Assembly: GCA_035541755.1 (NCBI GenBank)
Contig: DATKMQ010000096.1
Span: 1 to 62,819, forward strand
DNA length: 62,819 bases
Source of the DNA: Syntrophorhabdaceae bacterium
Lineage (GTDB): Bacteria; Desulfobacterota; Syntrophorhabdia; Syntrophorhabdales; Syntrophorhabdaceae
Direction: 5' to 3'
This document shows positions 24,066 to 33,540 of this stretch, piece by piece. Position numbers and translations under genes: made by a program. Position 1 is the stretch's first letter. Every line of letters starts with the position of its first letter. The notes beneath the pieces were generated by a model. It worked only from the letters and a program-made list of their open reading frames with translations. It was not told the DNA's origin and did not search any database.

Positions 24066-24871
24066 GGATGGCCCCCGATACCGCATTCGGTTCCGAGATA
24101 GGCCTCTATGACCTGCTGGTTGGAGCATATTGCCTGAGGGTCACCTTGAGCCAGATATTTTCCGAAATCGATGACCACAATATCATCGGAAACGTTCATC
24201 ACGAGCTTCATATTGTGCTCTACAAGCAGGATCGTTACACCTCGTTTCCTGATAGCCGAGAGAAGCTCCATGAAATGTTCGACTTCCGTGTCGTTAAGAC
24301 CCGAGGCCGGTTCATCGAGCAAAAGAAGAAGGGGGTCGGCCATAAGAGAACGGGCGAGCTCAACCATTCTCTGGTTTCCGAAAGACAAAGAGAGCGGCGT
24401 CATCTTCGCGGCGTGTGCCATGCCTACAAACTGGAGCAAGTCCATGGCCTTTTCCCGCATGGCTTTTTCCACCTTACGAGCCCGCGAACGAAAAAGGATG
24501 GCCTCCGATATGGTCGGCCGGATATGCTTGTGGGCGCCCAACATCACGTTATCGAGCACCGTGGCTTCATTCACCGTAAAGAGCCTGATTAACTGGAACG
24601 TCCTGGAGAGACCGAGCATGGCTATGCGGTCTGTCGTAAGACCCACAAGTTCGCGCCCTTCAAATGAAACCGATCCCTTGTCCGGTACCAGTAGCCCGTT
24701 AATGATATTGAGCAGAGTCGTTTTTCCTGCGCCGTTCGGGCCGATGAGCGCCTTTATGTGACCCCTCGTGACGCCGAAGCCGACCCCATCCAGGGCGCGA
24801 ACGCCGTCGAAGGTTTTCGTGATATTCGTTACTTTGAGGATCGTCTTATCTTTTTCTAACGCATCTGTCAT
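24062..24871 (-). CDS. livG: Branched-chain-type ABC transporter ATPase LivG
   Basis: A 269-residue ATPase with Walker A ALIGPNGAGKTTLLNII, the LivG-type signature LSFGNQRMVELARSL, and Walker B LLLLLDEPASGLND. The TVLDNVMLGAHKH helical insert and the terminal VIEAYLG are typical of LivG. It begins five bases after livM and ends within the livF start, so livHMGF are translationally coupled. Confidence 0.92.
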   Translation of the reverse strand: MTDALEKDKTILKVTNITKTFDGVRALDGVGFGVTRGHIKALIGPNGAGKTTLLNIINGLLVPDKGSVSFEGRELVGLTTDRIAMLGLSRTFQLIRLFTVNEATVLDNVMLGAHKHIRPTISEAILFRSRARKVEKAMREKAMDLLQFVGMAHAAKMTPLSLSFGNQRMVELARSLMADPLLLLLDEPASGLNDTEVEHFMELLSAIRKRGVTILLVEHNMKLVMNVSDDIVVIDFGKYLAQGDPQAICSNQQVIEAYLGTECGIGGHP

Positions 24872-24876
24872 GTATC

Positions 24877-25866
24877 TTACTGTCCCGATGTCCCATTCAT
24901 CTCTTGATGGCTTCCTGGCTCCCGTGAAAAGAGACGTTTTTTTAGAGAAGTGAAAAAGCCATAAATCCCCCGCGGCATGAAAACGAGCACCGCAATGAGA
25001 ATCACGCCGTTTATCAACATTTCGTAATCCTGGAACTTGTAGGTCAGCTCGGGAAGGTATTTGAGAAATATAGCCCCAAGCGCAGGGCCGAAGATCGTCC
25101 CGGTCCCACCGAGAAAGAGCATAACGAGCAAGTTGATCGATGTATTGACGCCAAAATCTTCAGGGGCCAGAAATCCCATATAGTGAGCGAAGAGAGATCC
25201 GGCAAGAGAGGCGAAGACGGCCGAGAGCACATAGATACGCACCTTGTACCTGGCGCAGTCGATGCCGAAGGTCTTGGCTGCGGTCTCGTCGCTATGGATT
25301 GCGAGCAGCGTTCTCCCAAAGGAAGACTTCACCACGGCGAGGCTACAGATTACGACGAGTATCACTAAAGCCCAGACAAAATAGTAGTAGCTCACATGAC
25401 TCGCGAACGTAAAGCCGGCTATGCTGAATGATGGAACATCCCGTAACCCCGATGCGCCGCCAGTTAGTCCATGTAGCCCCACGATCAGGGTAACGACGAT
25501 CTCATTCAAAGCGAGCGTGGCCATGGCAAGATAGTACTCTTTGAGTGCGAGAACGGGCCGACCCATGCCCCAGGCAACACCAGCCGATAGCGCCATCCCT
25601 GAGACCATAGCCGTTACGGGTGCTATCGAGTACCGTGCGGTCATAATGCCTGATACGTAGGCACCGATGGCAAAGAAGGCCGCATGGCCCACCGATATCT
25701 GCCCCGCGTAGCCCATGAGCAGATCAAGGCTCACGGCAAGGATGATGTATATGCCGATAAAAATGAGGATTCCACATTTGTATGATGACATACCCCCCAG
25801 TGTGGGAGGGTAGAGCGCAATGAAGCCGACCACGAGAATCCACCAGAGCCTCGAAAGTCTCTTCAT
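24877..25866 (-). CDS. livM: Branched-chain-type ABC transporter permease LivM
   Basis: A 329-residue permease with about ten membrane segments. I choose the start at 25866 because its ATG overlaps the livH stop as ATGA; the frame extends five codons further. Family features are LMGYAGQISVGHAAFFAIGA near residue 55 and the conserved loop RTLLAIHSDETAAKTFGID near 190, followed by LFLGGTGTIFGPALGA. It pairs with LivH in the inner-membrane pore. Confidence 0.92.
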   Translation of the reverse strand: MKRLSRLWWILVVGFIALYPPTLGGMSSYKCGILIFIGIYIILAVSLDLLMGYAGQISVGHAAFFAIGAYVSGIMTARYSIAPVTAMVSGMALSAGVAWGMGRPVLALKEYYLAMATLALNEIVVTLIVGLHGLTGGASGLRDVPSFSIAGFTFASHVSYYYFVWALVILVVICSLAVVKSSFGRTLLAIHSDETAAKTFGIDCARYKVRIYVLSAVFASLAGSLFAHYMGFLAPEDFGVNTSINLLVMLFLGGTGTIFGPALGAIFLKYLPELTYKFQDYEMLINGVILIAVLVFMPRGIYGFFTSLKKRLFSREPGSHQEMNGTSGQ

Positions 25867-26744
25867 ACCTCGCGGCTCCACTTTGCGCCGAAGAGCCCGT
25901 TCGGCCGGAATATGAGCACGAGAATCAGAATGGTGAAGACGATCGGGTCAGAGAACTGAGAGGAGATAAGGCCGACCGTATAGGACTCGACAAGGCCGAG
26001 AAGCAATCCCGCAACCACAGCCCCCACAATGCTCGCAAGCCCGCCTATGGACATGGCGATAAACCCCTTTACCATGGGCATCACCCCGCTGCCGTATTGC
26101 ATGAAGAGGAGCGGCGCCACAGCCATACCCGCTAAAGCGCCGATAGCCGATCCCCATGCCCAGGAGAAAAGAGCGGCCTTTTGCGTGCTGATACCCATGA
26201 GGCTCGCGCCGAGACGGTTCTCCGAACATGCCCTCATCGCCACCCCGAGGGTTGTCTTCTCGAAGAAGAACCAGATTAAAAAGAGGACCACCACGGTGAT
26301 ACCGATGATCCAGATGACCTGCGGCATCAATGTCGCCCCGAACACCTGGATGGGGTTGCCCTCGGTAAAGGGCTTGAGTATGTGGGATTCCTTGCCCCAG
26401 ATGACAAGGGCGCCTCCCCTGAGCGTGAGCGATATGGCAACGGTCATGACGATCAAAGTGCCGACCCCCGAATCCTGAATGGGCCTGATGAGCACGCGTT
26501 CCACGAGTGCGCCGAGCAGCGTTGCCGTCGCCGTTGCGAGCACGAAGGCAAAAGGCATGGGAACACCTTTGGAAACGAGCGTCGTCATGGTCAGTGCGCC
26601 GATTACGAAGAACTCTCCCTGGGCAAAACAGATCAACTGAGAGACCTTATAGACGATGACAAGGCTTACCGCCATCAAGGCATAGATGCTGCCGGAAGTT
26701 AAGCCGCTGAAGAGAAACTGTATGAGGTGTGAGTATTCACCCAT
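25863..26744 (-). CDS. livH: Branched-chain-type ABC transporter permease LivH
   Basis: A 293-residue permease, about eight membrane segments. SGLTSGSIYALMAVSLVIVY near the N-terminus, the EFFVIGALTMT segment, and MRACSENRLGASLMGIST near 190 are the LivH hallmarks. The C-terminal LILVLIFRPNGLFG is also typical. It is separated from livK by 218 bases that contain no gene, but direction and order (K-H-M-G-F) indicate a single operon. Confidence 0.92.
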   Translation of the reverse strand: MGEYSHLIQFLFSGLTSGSIYALMAVSLVIVYKVSQLICFAQGEFFVIGALTMTTLVSKGVPMPFAFVLATATATLLGALVERVLIRPIQDSGVGTLIVMTVAISLTLRGGALVIWGKESHILKPFTEGNPIQVFGATLMPQVIWIIGITVVVLFLIWFFFEKTTLGVAMRACSENRLGASLMGISTQKAALFSWAWGSAIGALAGMAVAPLLFMQYGSGVMPMVKGFIAMSIGGLASIVGAVVAGLLLGLVESYTVGLISSQFSDPIVFTILILVLIFRPNGLFGAKWSREV

Positions 26745-26961
26745 CTACAGACCTGTCTTTTTCCCCGGCAACGAGATTAGCTTTTTTCAAAAAAAACCCC
26801 TTGCCGTTCAACAGCCCTCATTTGGTGGTCACGTCCGAAAATACAGGGAAGATTGCCCTCGCGAGAACGCATTTTCCATATCGCGTAGAGCGATCCTCCC
26901 GTTGAATACCCATGCTTCTTCTCTCATCACGTAATGCGAGAGAGAAAAGCGACACGCCAAT

Positions 26962-28116
26962 CTATTCTTCCAGCCCGATCCACTTCCCGCCTTTGATCGT
27001 AAAGAGGGCCATGTCCTCCATGCGATTGCCCTGATGGTCCTTGGGCGACATGTTGTACATGCCGTTGCAGCCGGGAAAGTTCTTGATGTTCTCAATGGCG
27101 TCGCGAAGCTTGACCGGATCATCGGACTTGGAAATGCGCAGCCCCTCTGCAATAAGGGCGACCGCGTCTGCCTGCTGGCCCGCATAGTAAACTGCAGGCT
27201 CCCCGTACTTCTTCTGGAACTCGGCGGCGAAATCCATGATGACCTTTCTGCTCGGGTCATTGGCTGCGATTGATTCGGGATGGACGATCTTACCCGCGGG
27301 AACAATCACGTATGCCGGGGTCTGGCCCACCAGTTTTAAGAAACCGGGGCTCGCATTGCCGTGCGATACCACGAGAGGAATGTTGCCCATACCCATCTGG
27401 GCCATGTTGCGGGCCACAAGCGCCGCGGGCTCTCCCGTGCAAAAGGAAAAGATGGCCTGAGGGTTGAGGCTGCGCAGCTTGGCGAGTTGCGCCGTCACGT
27501 CCGGCGCCTTTATATCGAACTTTTCCTCGCCGAGAATGGTGATCTTGTAAGTGGGGGCATTATCCCGGATCACAGTTGAGCCGATCTCGCCCAGGGGGCC
27601 GATAGGCATGAGAAGGGCGACCTTGTTTATGCCGTGTTTAGAGAAATATGCGAGGGGCCTTTTCATAGCATAGTCAGTCTTGTGGGCGTTGTTGAAGGTG
27701 AACGTCTCTTTTTCGGAAAGCTCGTATCCTGACTGAATAATCGCCGGAATTTTCTCCTTGTTTGCGACTGATGAAACGGCGCCGGAGACCGTGGCCGTAC
27801 CCGTTCCCATGAGGGCGATCACTCCGTCCGAGGCGATGAGTCTCTGGGCTGCTCTGGTGCCCTGTTCCGGGGTGGACTGGTCGTCGTAGGTGATAAGCTG
27901 CAGAGCGCGGCCGTTGACTCCACCGGCTTTATTAATCATCTCGACTTTCAGTTCCGCTCCTTTCTTCATGTAGTCTCCGAGCCAGGAAAGGGAGCCGGTC
28001 AGCGGGCAGATGAATCCGATCTTGTACGGCTTGGCCGTCTGGGCCAGGGCCCCGCTATTGGTCAAAAAAAAGAATGATACGAGTACTAATGCCGCTATGA
28101 TACTGAATCTTTTCAT
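26962..28116 (-). CDS. livK: ABC transporter solute-binding protein LivK-like
   Basis: A 384-residue periplasmic binding protein (Peripla_BP_6). The start at 28116 gives an immediate signal peptide (MKRFSIIAALVLVSFFFL, cut near ALAQ) and has an AAGGGGG ribosome site; the longer frame begins in non-coding DNA. The mature N-terminus has IGFICPLTGSLSWLGDYMKK, then AGGVNGRALQLITYDDQSTP and AAQRLIASDGVIALMGTGTA, the family pattern. It lies downstream of a candidate sigma-54 promoter (28157-28174). The ligand is unknown. Confidence 0.92.
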   Translation of the reverse strand: MKRFSIIAALVLVSFFFLTNSGALAQTAKPYKIGFICPLTGSLSWLGDYMKKGAELKVEMINKAGGVNGRALQLITYDDQSTPEQGTRAAQRLIASDGVIALMGTGTATVSGAVSSVANKEKIPAIIQSGYELSEKETFTFNNAHKTDYAMKRPLAYFSKHGINKVALLMPIGPLGEIGSTVIRDNAPTYKITILGEEKFDIKAPDVTAQLAKLRSLNPQAIFSFCTGEPAALVARNMAQMGMGNIPLVVSHGNASPGFLKLVGQTPAYVIVPAGKIVHPESIAANDPSRKVIMDFAAEFQKKYGEPAVYYAGQQADAVALIAEGLRISKSDDPVKLRDAIENIKNFPGCNGMYNMSPKDHQGNRMEDMALFTIKGGKWIGLEE

Positions 28117-28156
28117 TGCGCATACCCCCTTCTCGGTGAAATTTTGTTCACAGAAA

Positions 28157-28174
28157 ATGCAAGAAACATACCTA
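28157..28174 (-). promoter_or_regulatory. Sigma-54 (-24/-12) promoter for the liv operon
   Basis: Read on the minus strand it is TAGGTATGTTTCTTGCAT: GG at 28172-28171 and GC at 28160-28159 with exactly ten bases between, and a perfect TTGCA at -12. The -24 part is less exact (GGTATG against GGCACG). Transcription would start near 28147, about 31 bases before the livK ATG. Confidence 0.6.
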
Positions 28175-28329
28175 CAGCACATTTTGATGTATCGTGTCCG
28201 CGCTGTCAAGCAAAATAGATGAGAACAGAGAGACTTTTTTCCTTGACTAAGGCCGTTCCGGCGCGATGAACACGTTTGGCGAAGTGAAGGTAATAATCCG
28301 GGTGAGGGGCAAAAGATCTTTGGCGATCA

Positions 28330-28345
28330 TGGTCATAAATGACCA
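28330..28345. promoter_or_regulatory. Enhancer-like palindrome, site 1
   Basis: TGGTCAT AA ATGACCA: a perfect 7-base inverted repeat with a two-base centre. It lies about 190 bases upstream of the predicted sigma-54 transcription start, the usual distance for sites bound by sigma-54 activators. Confidence 0.6.
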
Positions 28346-28409
28346 CGGCTTAGCGGGTTGCCACCGTCCGTGATCTCATAAGACCGTTAAATACAATGAA
28401 GAAACAGCA

Positions 28410-28425
28410 TGGTCATTATTGACTG
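28410..28425. promoter_or_regulatory. Enhancer-like palindrome, site 2
   Basis: TGGTCATTATTGACTG shares 12 of 16 bases with site 1, including the whole left arm. Centre-to-centre spacing to site 1 is 80 bases. It overlaps the stop codon of the PAS-sigma-54 activator gene. Confidence 0.5.
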
Positions 28426-29861
28426 TCAAATCTGATCAAGCGCAGACGGCGGGTAAGCGTTGAGATACTCACGCCCAGTTTTTGTGAGGCCTCTTCAAGA
28501 GTGCTCGCCTGACCGAGTATCCGTTTGATAACCGCTTGTTCATGCTTTCTCACTTCATCCTTCAAAGATCTTATATCCGCCAGGTTTTCCCGTTCGTCCT
28601 CGGCCGTGCCGCCTAAAGCCGAGTACTTCTTAGGCAGATGCTCAGGTTTGATGAGATGTTCGTTTGTGACCACCAGAAGATGCTCGAGCAGGTTTGCGAG
28701 CTCCCGAACGTTTCCCGGCCATCTGTATGAACACAGGATATCTACAACGTCCTTGGTGAGCTTTGCTTCCAGGCCGTATTTCTTGCCGTACCTGTCGAGG
28801 TAATGAACGAGAAGAAAGGGTATGTCCTCCCTGCGCTGCCGAAGAGGCGGTATCAACACAGGCACCACGTTCAGACGATAATAGAGGTCCTCCCGGAATT
28901 TCCCGTATTTCACCATCTTTTCAAGGTCTCTGTTGGTGGCGGCGATTATTCTCACATCCACTTTTTTGGGTTTGACCCCGCCCACACGGGTTATCTCCTG
29001 GTCCTGGATCACGGTGAGGAGCTTGACTTGAAGTCGTAAGGGAAGATCGCCGATTTCATCAAGGAAAAGGGTCCCCCTGTCGGCTATCTCAAAGTAACCC
29101 GCTTTGCCTTCTTTGCTCGCGCCCGTAAAGGCTCCCGGCTCATAGCCGAATAGTTCCGATTCGAGAAGGTCTGCCGGAATTGCGCCGCAATTGATCTTTA
29201 TGAATGTGCCCATCTCTTCTCTGGGGCTTGCCTCGTGGAGTATCCGTGCTATAAGGTCTTTGCCTACCCCTGATTCTCCGAGCAGTAGCACCGTTGTGTC
29301 CACGCGGGCAATGCGATAAACCGTTTCCATGATCTGTTTCATCTCTTTGCTGTGCGCAATGAACTGGGAGCGCATGGTGCGGAGCCTTTTCACTTCGTTA
29401 AGCTCCACGAGATACTTGGAGATGAGTTTTTGGGACTGGGCGCATTCCTCCTTCAGCCTGTTGAGTTCAGTTATGTCCCGGAGATTGCAGTAGATCCTGT
29501 CGATCTTTCCATTCTGGTCAAAAACCGGAACCCCGGTGCTCAAAACTTCCTTGCCGCTTCTCATTTTAATGACGACCGTTTGCGGTTTCCCGGTATTGAT
29601 GACGTGCAGCGATGCACCCGTATCGGACATGCCCTCTTTTACGAGATCACGGATCTTTCTTCCCACGATTTCTGAATTGCTTGTTTCCATGACGCGCTCA
29701 AATGCGGGATTTGCCATGAGCAATCTGCTTTCTCCATCAACGATACAGAGTGCGTCATGGGTATTCTCGATCATGCCCATCAGGTCACGGTTTCTCTCTT
29801 CAAGCTCCCGTATCCGTTTCTTCAACTGAGTAATTTCACGGTCGAGCTCAGATGTTTTCAT
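28416..29861 (-). CDS. Sigma-54-dependent transcriptional activator with PAS domain
   Basis: A 481-residue enhancer-binding protein. I start at 29861 (MKTSELDREITQLKKR). An N-terminal coiled coil (about 1-28) leads into a PAS domain (about 30-140, DALCIVDGESRLLMANPAF) that probably senses a ligand or redox state. The AAA+ domain has Walker A GESGVGKDLI, the sigma-54 contact loop GYEPGAFTGASKEG and Walker B GTLFLDEIGDLPL. The C-terminal Fis-type helix-turn-helix (LEEASQKLGVSISTLTRRLR) binds DNA. It precedes the liv operon in the same direction, and paired palindromes plus a -24/-12 promoter lie between them, so it likely controls livK-F. Confidence 0.92.
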   Translation of the reverse strand: MKTSELDREITQLKKRIRELEERNRDLMGMIENTHDALCIVDGESRLLMANPAFERVMETSNSEIVGRKIRDLVKEGMSDTGASLHVINTGKPQTVVIKMRSGKEVLSTGVPVFDQNGKIDRIYCNLRDITELNRLKEECAQSQKLISKYLVELNEVKRLRTMRSQFIAHSKEMKQIMETVYRIARVDTTVLLLGESGVGKDLIARILHEASPREEMGTFIKINCGAIPADLLESELFGYEPGAFTGASKEGKAGYFEIADRGTLFLDEIGDLPLRLQVKLLTVIQDQEITRVGGVKPKKVDVRIIAATNRDLEKMVKYGKFREDLYYRLNVVPVLIPPLRQRREDIPFLLVHYLDRYGKKYGLEAKLTKDVVDILCSYRWPGNVRELANLLEHLLVVTNEHLIKPEHLPKKYSALGGTAEDERENLADIRSLKDEVRKHEQAVIKRILGQASTLEEASQKLGVSISTLTRRLRLIRFDSQ

Positions 29862-30184
29862 AATTTCCGGTATTCTACCTCTTATGAAATGAGTAAGCAA
29901 ATACCGTTCCATTGACATCCGCGCATCGGTTACGCCACACGGCCTTTTGGAAAGAATGTTCAATGAAGCCCGTGATAAAACGTATAACTTGTAGTTACAG
30001 AACACTCGAAGATCAGACCTGACGAGGCGCGGCTGTGCGCCCCATGGGAAATAATATTATACATTTATACAATATGAAATTTTCTTGACATTTCGAACCA
30101 ACCCATATAACTATTATACCGAAAATAAGAAATCGAGTTGTACTTAGCATATAACGTAAATCTCATTCTTACAGGAGTCGCATC
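29862..30184. other. Intergenic region between divergent transcription units
   Basis: About 320 bases between the activator gene and the first CoA ligase. The right half is AT-rich and holds a candidate sigma-70 promoter (30085-30111). I see no -24/-12 element facing the ligase gene. Confidence 0.4.
30085..30111 (+). promoter_or_regulatory. Weak sigma-70-type promoter for the second transporter operon
   Basis: TTGACA at 30085-30090 is perfect, but the best -10 (TATAAC, 30106-30111) is at a short 15-base spacing. The 5' leader would be about 70 bases, ending in an AGGAG ribosome site before the ATG at 30185. Confidence 0.35.
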
Positions 30185-31723
30185 ATGAACGTTGCAACAA
30201 ACTTGGAAACAGCCGCACTCTACTTTCCCGAGCGTCCCGCATTAATCTCAGAGGGAAAGGAAATGACGTATTCAGAAATGAACCAGGCAGCAAATCGTGT
30301 TGCCACGGCCATTCTCAAGATGGGGGTCAAGGCCGGTGATCACATAGGCATATGCGCACCCAACTCCATTGACTGGCTCGTCTTCTATTTCGGTATCCTT
30401 AAGACCGGCGCTGTGGCGGTTACGCTCGGCGCGTCACTTTCTCCGGATGAACTCCGTCTTCTCCTCGACCATGCCAAACCGAGAATACTGCTTACCGCCG
30501 ACGAACGGTTGAAAGATATTCAGAGTCTCAGAGGAGCCGACGGCATTAAAACGGCCATCTGCCCTAATGGCGATATGTCCTTTCAAAAGCTTCTTGATGC
30601 GGGCTCGCCTTCATTTGAAGCTGTCTACCGTGACCGTAAGGACACAGCAGCCATCCTCTATACAGGGGGAACTACCGGTATACCCAAGGGCGTGATGACG
30701 ACCCACCAGAATATCAACACGTCGGCGCACAACGTGGCTTTTAGCGAACGGTCTACCGAGCAGGACAGGGCCATCTGTTATCTCCCGTTTAACCACGTCT
30801 TCGGACAAATGCATGTCATGAACGCCACAATCTTGAGTGCAGGGTCTCTTGAGCTCCTCCCCACCTTTGATATGGATAAGGTCCTCAGTCTGCTCGAGGC
30901 CGGCCGCATAACCAAGCTCTTCAGCGTGCCCACGGCATACGTGAGGCTATTATCTCTCGATAATTTGAAACAGAAATTGGGAAAAGTCCGGTACTGCTTT
31001 TCTGCGGCCGCAGCCATGGCGGCGGAAGTTGTCCGGCAATGGAAGGAGAGGACTGGACTCACGATCTATGAGGGATACGGAATGACGGAATCAGCTTCAG
31101 CTGTCACCTATAACCACTATTACCGGCATGTGGTCGGGTCCATCGGAACGAGCGTGCCCGGGGTCGAGGTTCAGATCAGGGACATTTCCACCGGAGCGGT
31201 TTTGCCTGCCGGTGAAGAGGGTGAGATCTGTATCCGTGGCACCAACATCATGAAGGGCTACCTGAATAACCCTGAAGCAACCAAAGAGTCTTTCTGGCAT
31301 CTCGATCCCGAGAAGAAACGCCACGAAGACGGCTGGTTCAGGTCCGGCGATATCGGTGTCTGCGACAAAGAAGGATACGTCTTCATCGTGGACAGGCTCA
31401 AAGATATGATCATCACGGGCGGCGAGAATGTCTATCCCCGTGAAGTCGAGGAAGCCTTATACACCAAACCTGAGGTTGAAGAATGCGCCGTTATCGGTCT
31501 CCCTGATAGAGAGTGGGGCGAAAGGGTTGCAGCGTTCATCACACCCAAGGCCGGCAAGAAGGTGAGCGCCGACGAAGTGAAGGCCTATCTAAAGACCAAG
31601 CTGGCGCCTTTCAAAGTACCCAAGGAGTACGTGATTACCGACAAACTCCCGTTGAGCGCGGCAGGCAAGATCCTGAAGCGGGAGATAAAGAAAGAGTATC
31701 TCGAGAAACTTAACAAGAAATAA
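30185..31723 (+). CDS. AMP-forming acyl-CoA ligase (class I adenylate-forming)
   Basis: A 512-residue enzyme that activates a carboxylic acid through an acyl-AMP intermediate and transfers it to CoA. The ATP-binding loop is LYTGGTTGIPKGVMTTHQ (near residue 160), the A5 motif YEGYGMTESAS is near 300, A7 is GWFRSGDIGV near 383, A8 is KDMIITGGENVYPREVEEAL, and the catalytic Lys is in LSAAGKILKREI near residue 495. It is the first gene of a run with transporter genes, so it probably activates what the transporter imports. Chain length or aromatic nature cannot be deduced. Confidence 0.92.
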   Translation: MNVATNLETAALYFPERPALISEGKEMTYSEMNQAANRVATAILKMGVKAGDHIGICAPNSIDWLVFYFGILKTGAVAVTLGASLSPDELRLLLDHAKPRILLTADERLKDIQSLRGADGIKTAICPNGDMSFQKLLDAGSPSFEAVYRDRKDTAAILYTGGTTGIPKGVMTTHQNINTSAHNVAFSERSTEQDRAICYLPFNHVFGQMHVMNATILSAGSLELLPTFDMDKVLSLLEAGRITKLFSVPTAYVRLLSLDNLKQKLGKVRYCFSAAAAMAAEVVRQWKERTGLTIYEGYGMTESASAVTYNHYYRHVVGSIGTSVPGVEVQIRDISTGAVLPAGEEGEICIRGTNIMKGYLNNPEATKESFWHLDPEKKRHEDGWFRSGDIGVCDKEGYVFIVDRLKDMIITGGENVYPREVEEALYTKPEVEECAVIGLPDREWGERVAAFITPKAGKKVSADEVKAYLKTKLAPFKVPKEYVITDKLPLSAAGKILKREIKKEYLEKLNKK

Positions 31724-31749
31724 GAACAGGTATTGGGGGACCTGGGGCT

Positions 31750-32574
31750 ATGAATATGGAAACAGGCAACCACGATAGACTACGCATCGAAAACCTGTCG
31801 CTCAGCTTTGGCGGCGTCAGCGCCTTGTCCAGCGTGAGCATGAACGTCTTGCATAACGAGATACTCGCCATCATCGGGCCGAACGGAGCCGGTAAGACCG
31901 CGTTGCTTAACAGCATAAGCGGCTTTTACAAACCCCAGAAGGGCGAGATATATTACGAAGGGCAGAGAGTAACACGCATGCGCCCGGATAAACTCGCCAA
32001 ACTCGGTATTGCAAGAACCTTTCAGAACATAGAGCTCTATACCGGACTATCCACTGAAGATAACATAATGGCAGCGAGACATGTTCTCATGAAACAGAAC
32101 TTTGTTACCGGCGGGCTCTACTTCGGGTGGGCACTTAAGGAAGAGATCAAACACCGTGAGATCGTAGAGGAGATCATCGACTTCCTCGAAATAGCTCCGA
32201 TAAGGAAGAAGGTAGTGGGCCTATTACCTTATGGAATGCGAAAAAGGGTAGAGCTTGCACGCGCTCTCGCCCTGGAACCCAAGGTATTGCTCCTTGATGA
32301 GCCTATGGCCGGGATGAACCTCGAGGAAAAAGAGGATATCGCGCGCTTCATCATCGATCTGTTCGAGGGTCAGGGCGCCACTTATCCGAATACGCCTGTG
32401 CTGCGGGACGGAATCAGGTCGATCATCCTCGTGGAACACGACATGGGGGTCGTCATGGATATTGCCAACAGGGTCGTGGTTCTTGAGTTCGGGCGCAAGA
32501 TCGCCCAGGGCACCCCCTCAGAAGTAAGCGCCAATCCTGATGTTATCAGCGCGTATCTCGGAAAAGGGGAGTAG
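31750..32574 (+). CDS. livG: Branched-chain-type ABC transporter ATPase LivG (second system)
   Basis: A 274-residue ATPase. Walker A is AIIGPNGAGKTALLNSI, Walker B KVLLLDEPMAGMNLEE, and the signature region reads LLPYGMRKRVELARAL, a LivG-type variant without the usual Ser-Gly-Gly. A LivG-like insertion between residues 90 and 150 is present and the terminal ISAYLGKGE is typical. A 26-base gap separates it from the ligase gene. Confidence 0.9.
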   Translation: MNMETGNHDRLRIENLSLSFGGVSALSSVSMNVLHNEILAIIGPNGAGKTALLNSISGFYKPQKGEIYYEGQRVTRMRPDKLAKLGIARTFQNIELYTGLSTEDNIMAARHVLMKQNFVTGGLYFGWALKEEIKHREIVEEIIDFLEIAPIRKKVVGLLPYGMRKRVELARALALEPKVLLLDEPMAGMNLEEKEDIARFIIDLFEGQGATYPNTPVLRDGIRSIILVEHDMGVVMDIANRVVVLEFGRKIAQGTPSEVSANPDVISAYLGKGE

Positions 32575-32745
32575 CACGAGAGAGAAGTTTCTTATTGCCC
32601 GTAACATGCGATTACGGACCCGCATAGCGTAACGGTTCGTTATGGTAGAAGATGGGAATGGCGGGTTAGGCTGTTCGTTTGATCTTTAAAGTGGTTGCAA
32701 ACGGGGATAGCCGAGCACACAAAAGATTGGGGTGGATAAGAGAGA

Positions 32746-33540
32746 ATGCTAAACGTAAACAACATTGAAGTTGTCTATATGAACGTCATCCAGGTGCTGC
32801 GGGGTGTATCGCTCACTGTCGGTGATGGAAAGATCGCTGCCCTGCTCGGCGCAAACGGCGCGGGCAAAACCACAACACTCAAAGCGATATCGGGGATGCT
32901 GAAGACCGAAGAGGGCGAAGTAACCGTCGGTACGATCGAACTTGACGGCAAGAGGTTAGACAAGTATGGGCCGGAGGATATTGCGGCGCTCGGCGTGAGC
33001 CAGGCAATGGAAGGCCGCAGGGTGCTTGAACACTTGACCGTCGAAGAAAATCTGCTTGTCGGAGCTTACTGCCGAAACGATCGCGCAGGAGTCAGAAACG
33101 ACCTGGAAATGGTCTTCGGGTACATCCCCAAGATCAAGCACCTGCGCAACCGGGTGAGCGGTTACTTATCCGGAGGCGAACAGCAGATGCTCGTGATCGG
33201 GCGGGCGCTCATGGCCCGACCCAGGCTTATGCTCCTGGACGAGCCTTCCCTCGGTCTCGCGCCGCTCATGGTAGAAGAGATCTACCAGATCATAAAGAAA
33301 ATCAATATGGACCAGAAAATGTCAATCCTCCTCGTAGAACAGAACGCGAGGGCAGCTTTAGGCATTGCCGATGACGGCTATGTCATGGAGAACGGAAAAG
33401 TGGTTTTGACCGGTCCGGCCGAACAACTGCGGGATAACGAGGATGTTCGGGAATTCTATCTGGGACTATCGACTGCAGGTTCCAAAAAGAGCTATCGTGA
33501 CATCAAGCACTACCGGCGAAAAAAGAGGTGGCTTGCTTAA
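32746..33540 (+). CDS. livF: Branched-chain-type ABC transporter ATPase LivF (second system)
   Basis: A 264-residue ATPase: Walker A LLGANGAGKTTTLKAIS, signature YLSGGEQQMLVIGRAL, Walker B RLMLLDEPSLGLAPLM, LivF-type AMEGRRVLEHLTVEEN. A C-terminal extension of about 25 basic residues (KKSYRDIKHYRRKKRW) follows the normal REFYLGL ending. It overlaps the next ligase gene by 13 bases if that gene starts at its first GTG. A 171-base gap to the LivG gene has no frame. Confidence 0.9.
   Translation: MLNVNNIEVVYMNVIQVLRGVSLTVGDGKIAALLGANGAGKTTTLKAISGMLKTEEGEVTVGTIELDGKRLDKYGPEDIAALGVSQAMEGRRVLEHLTVEENLLVGAYCRNDRAGVRNDLEMVFGYIPKIKHLRNRVSGYLSGGEQQMLVIGRALMARPRLMLLDEPSLGLAPLMVEEIYQIIKKINMDQKMSILLVEQNARAALGIADDGYVMENGKVVLTGPAEQLRDNEDVREFYLGLSTAGSKKSYRDIKHYRRKKRWLA

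Noticed and set aside
32611-32645. Imperfect palindrome between livG and livF of the second operon
   Set aside because: Too many mismatches to separate from chance and no T-tract.
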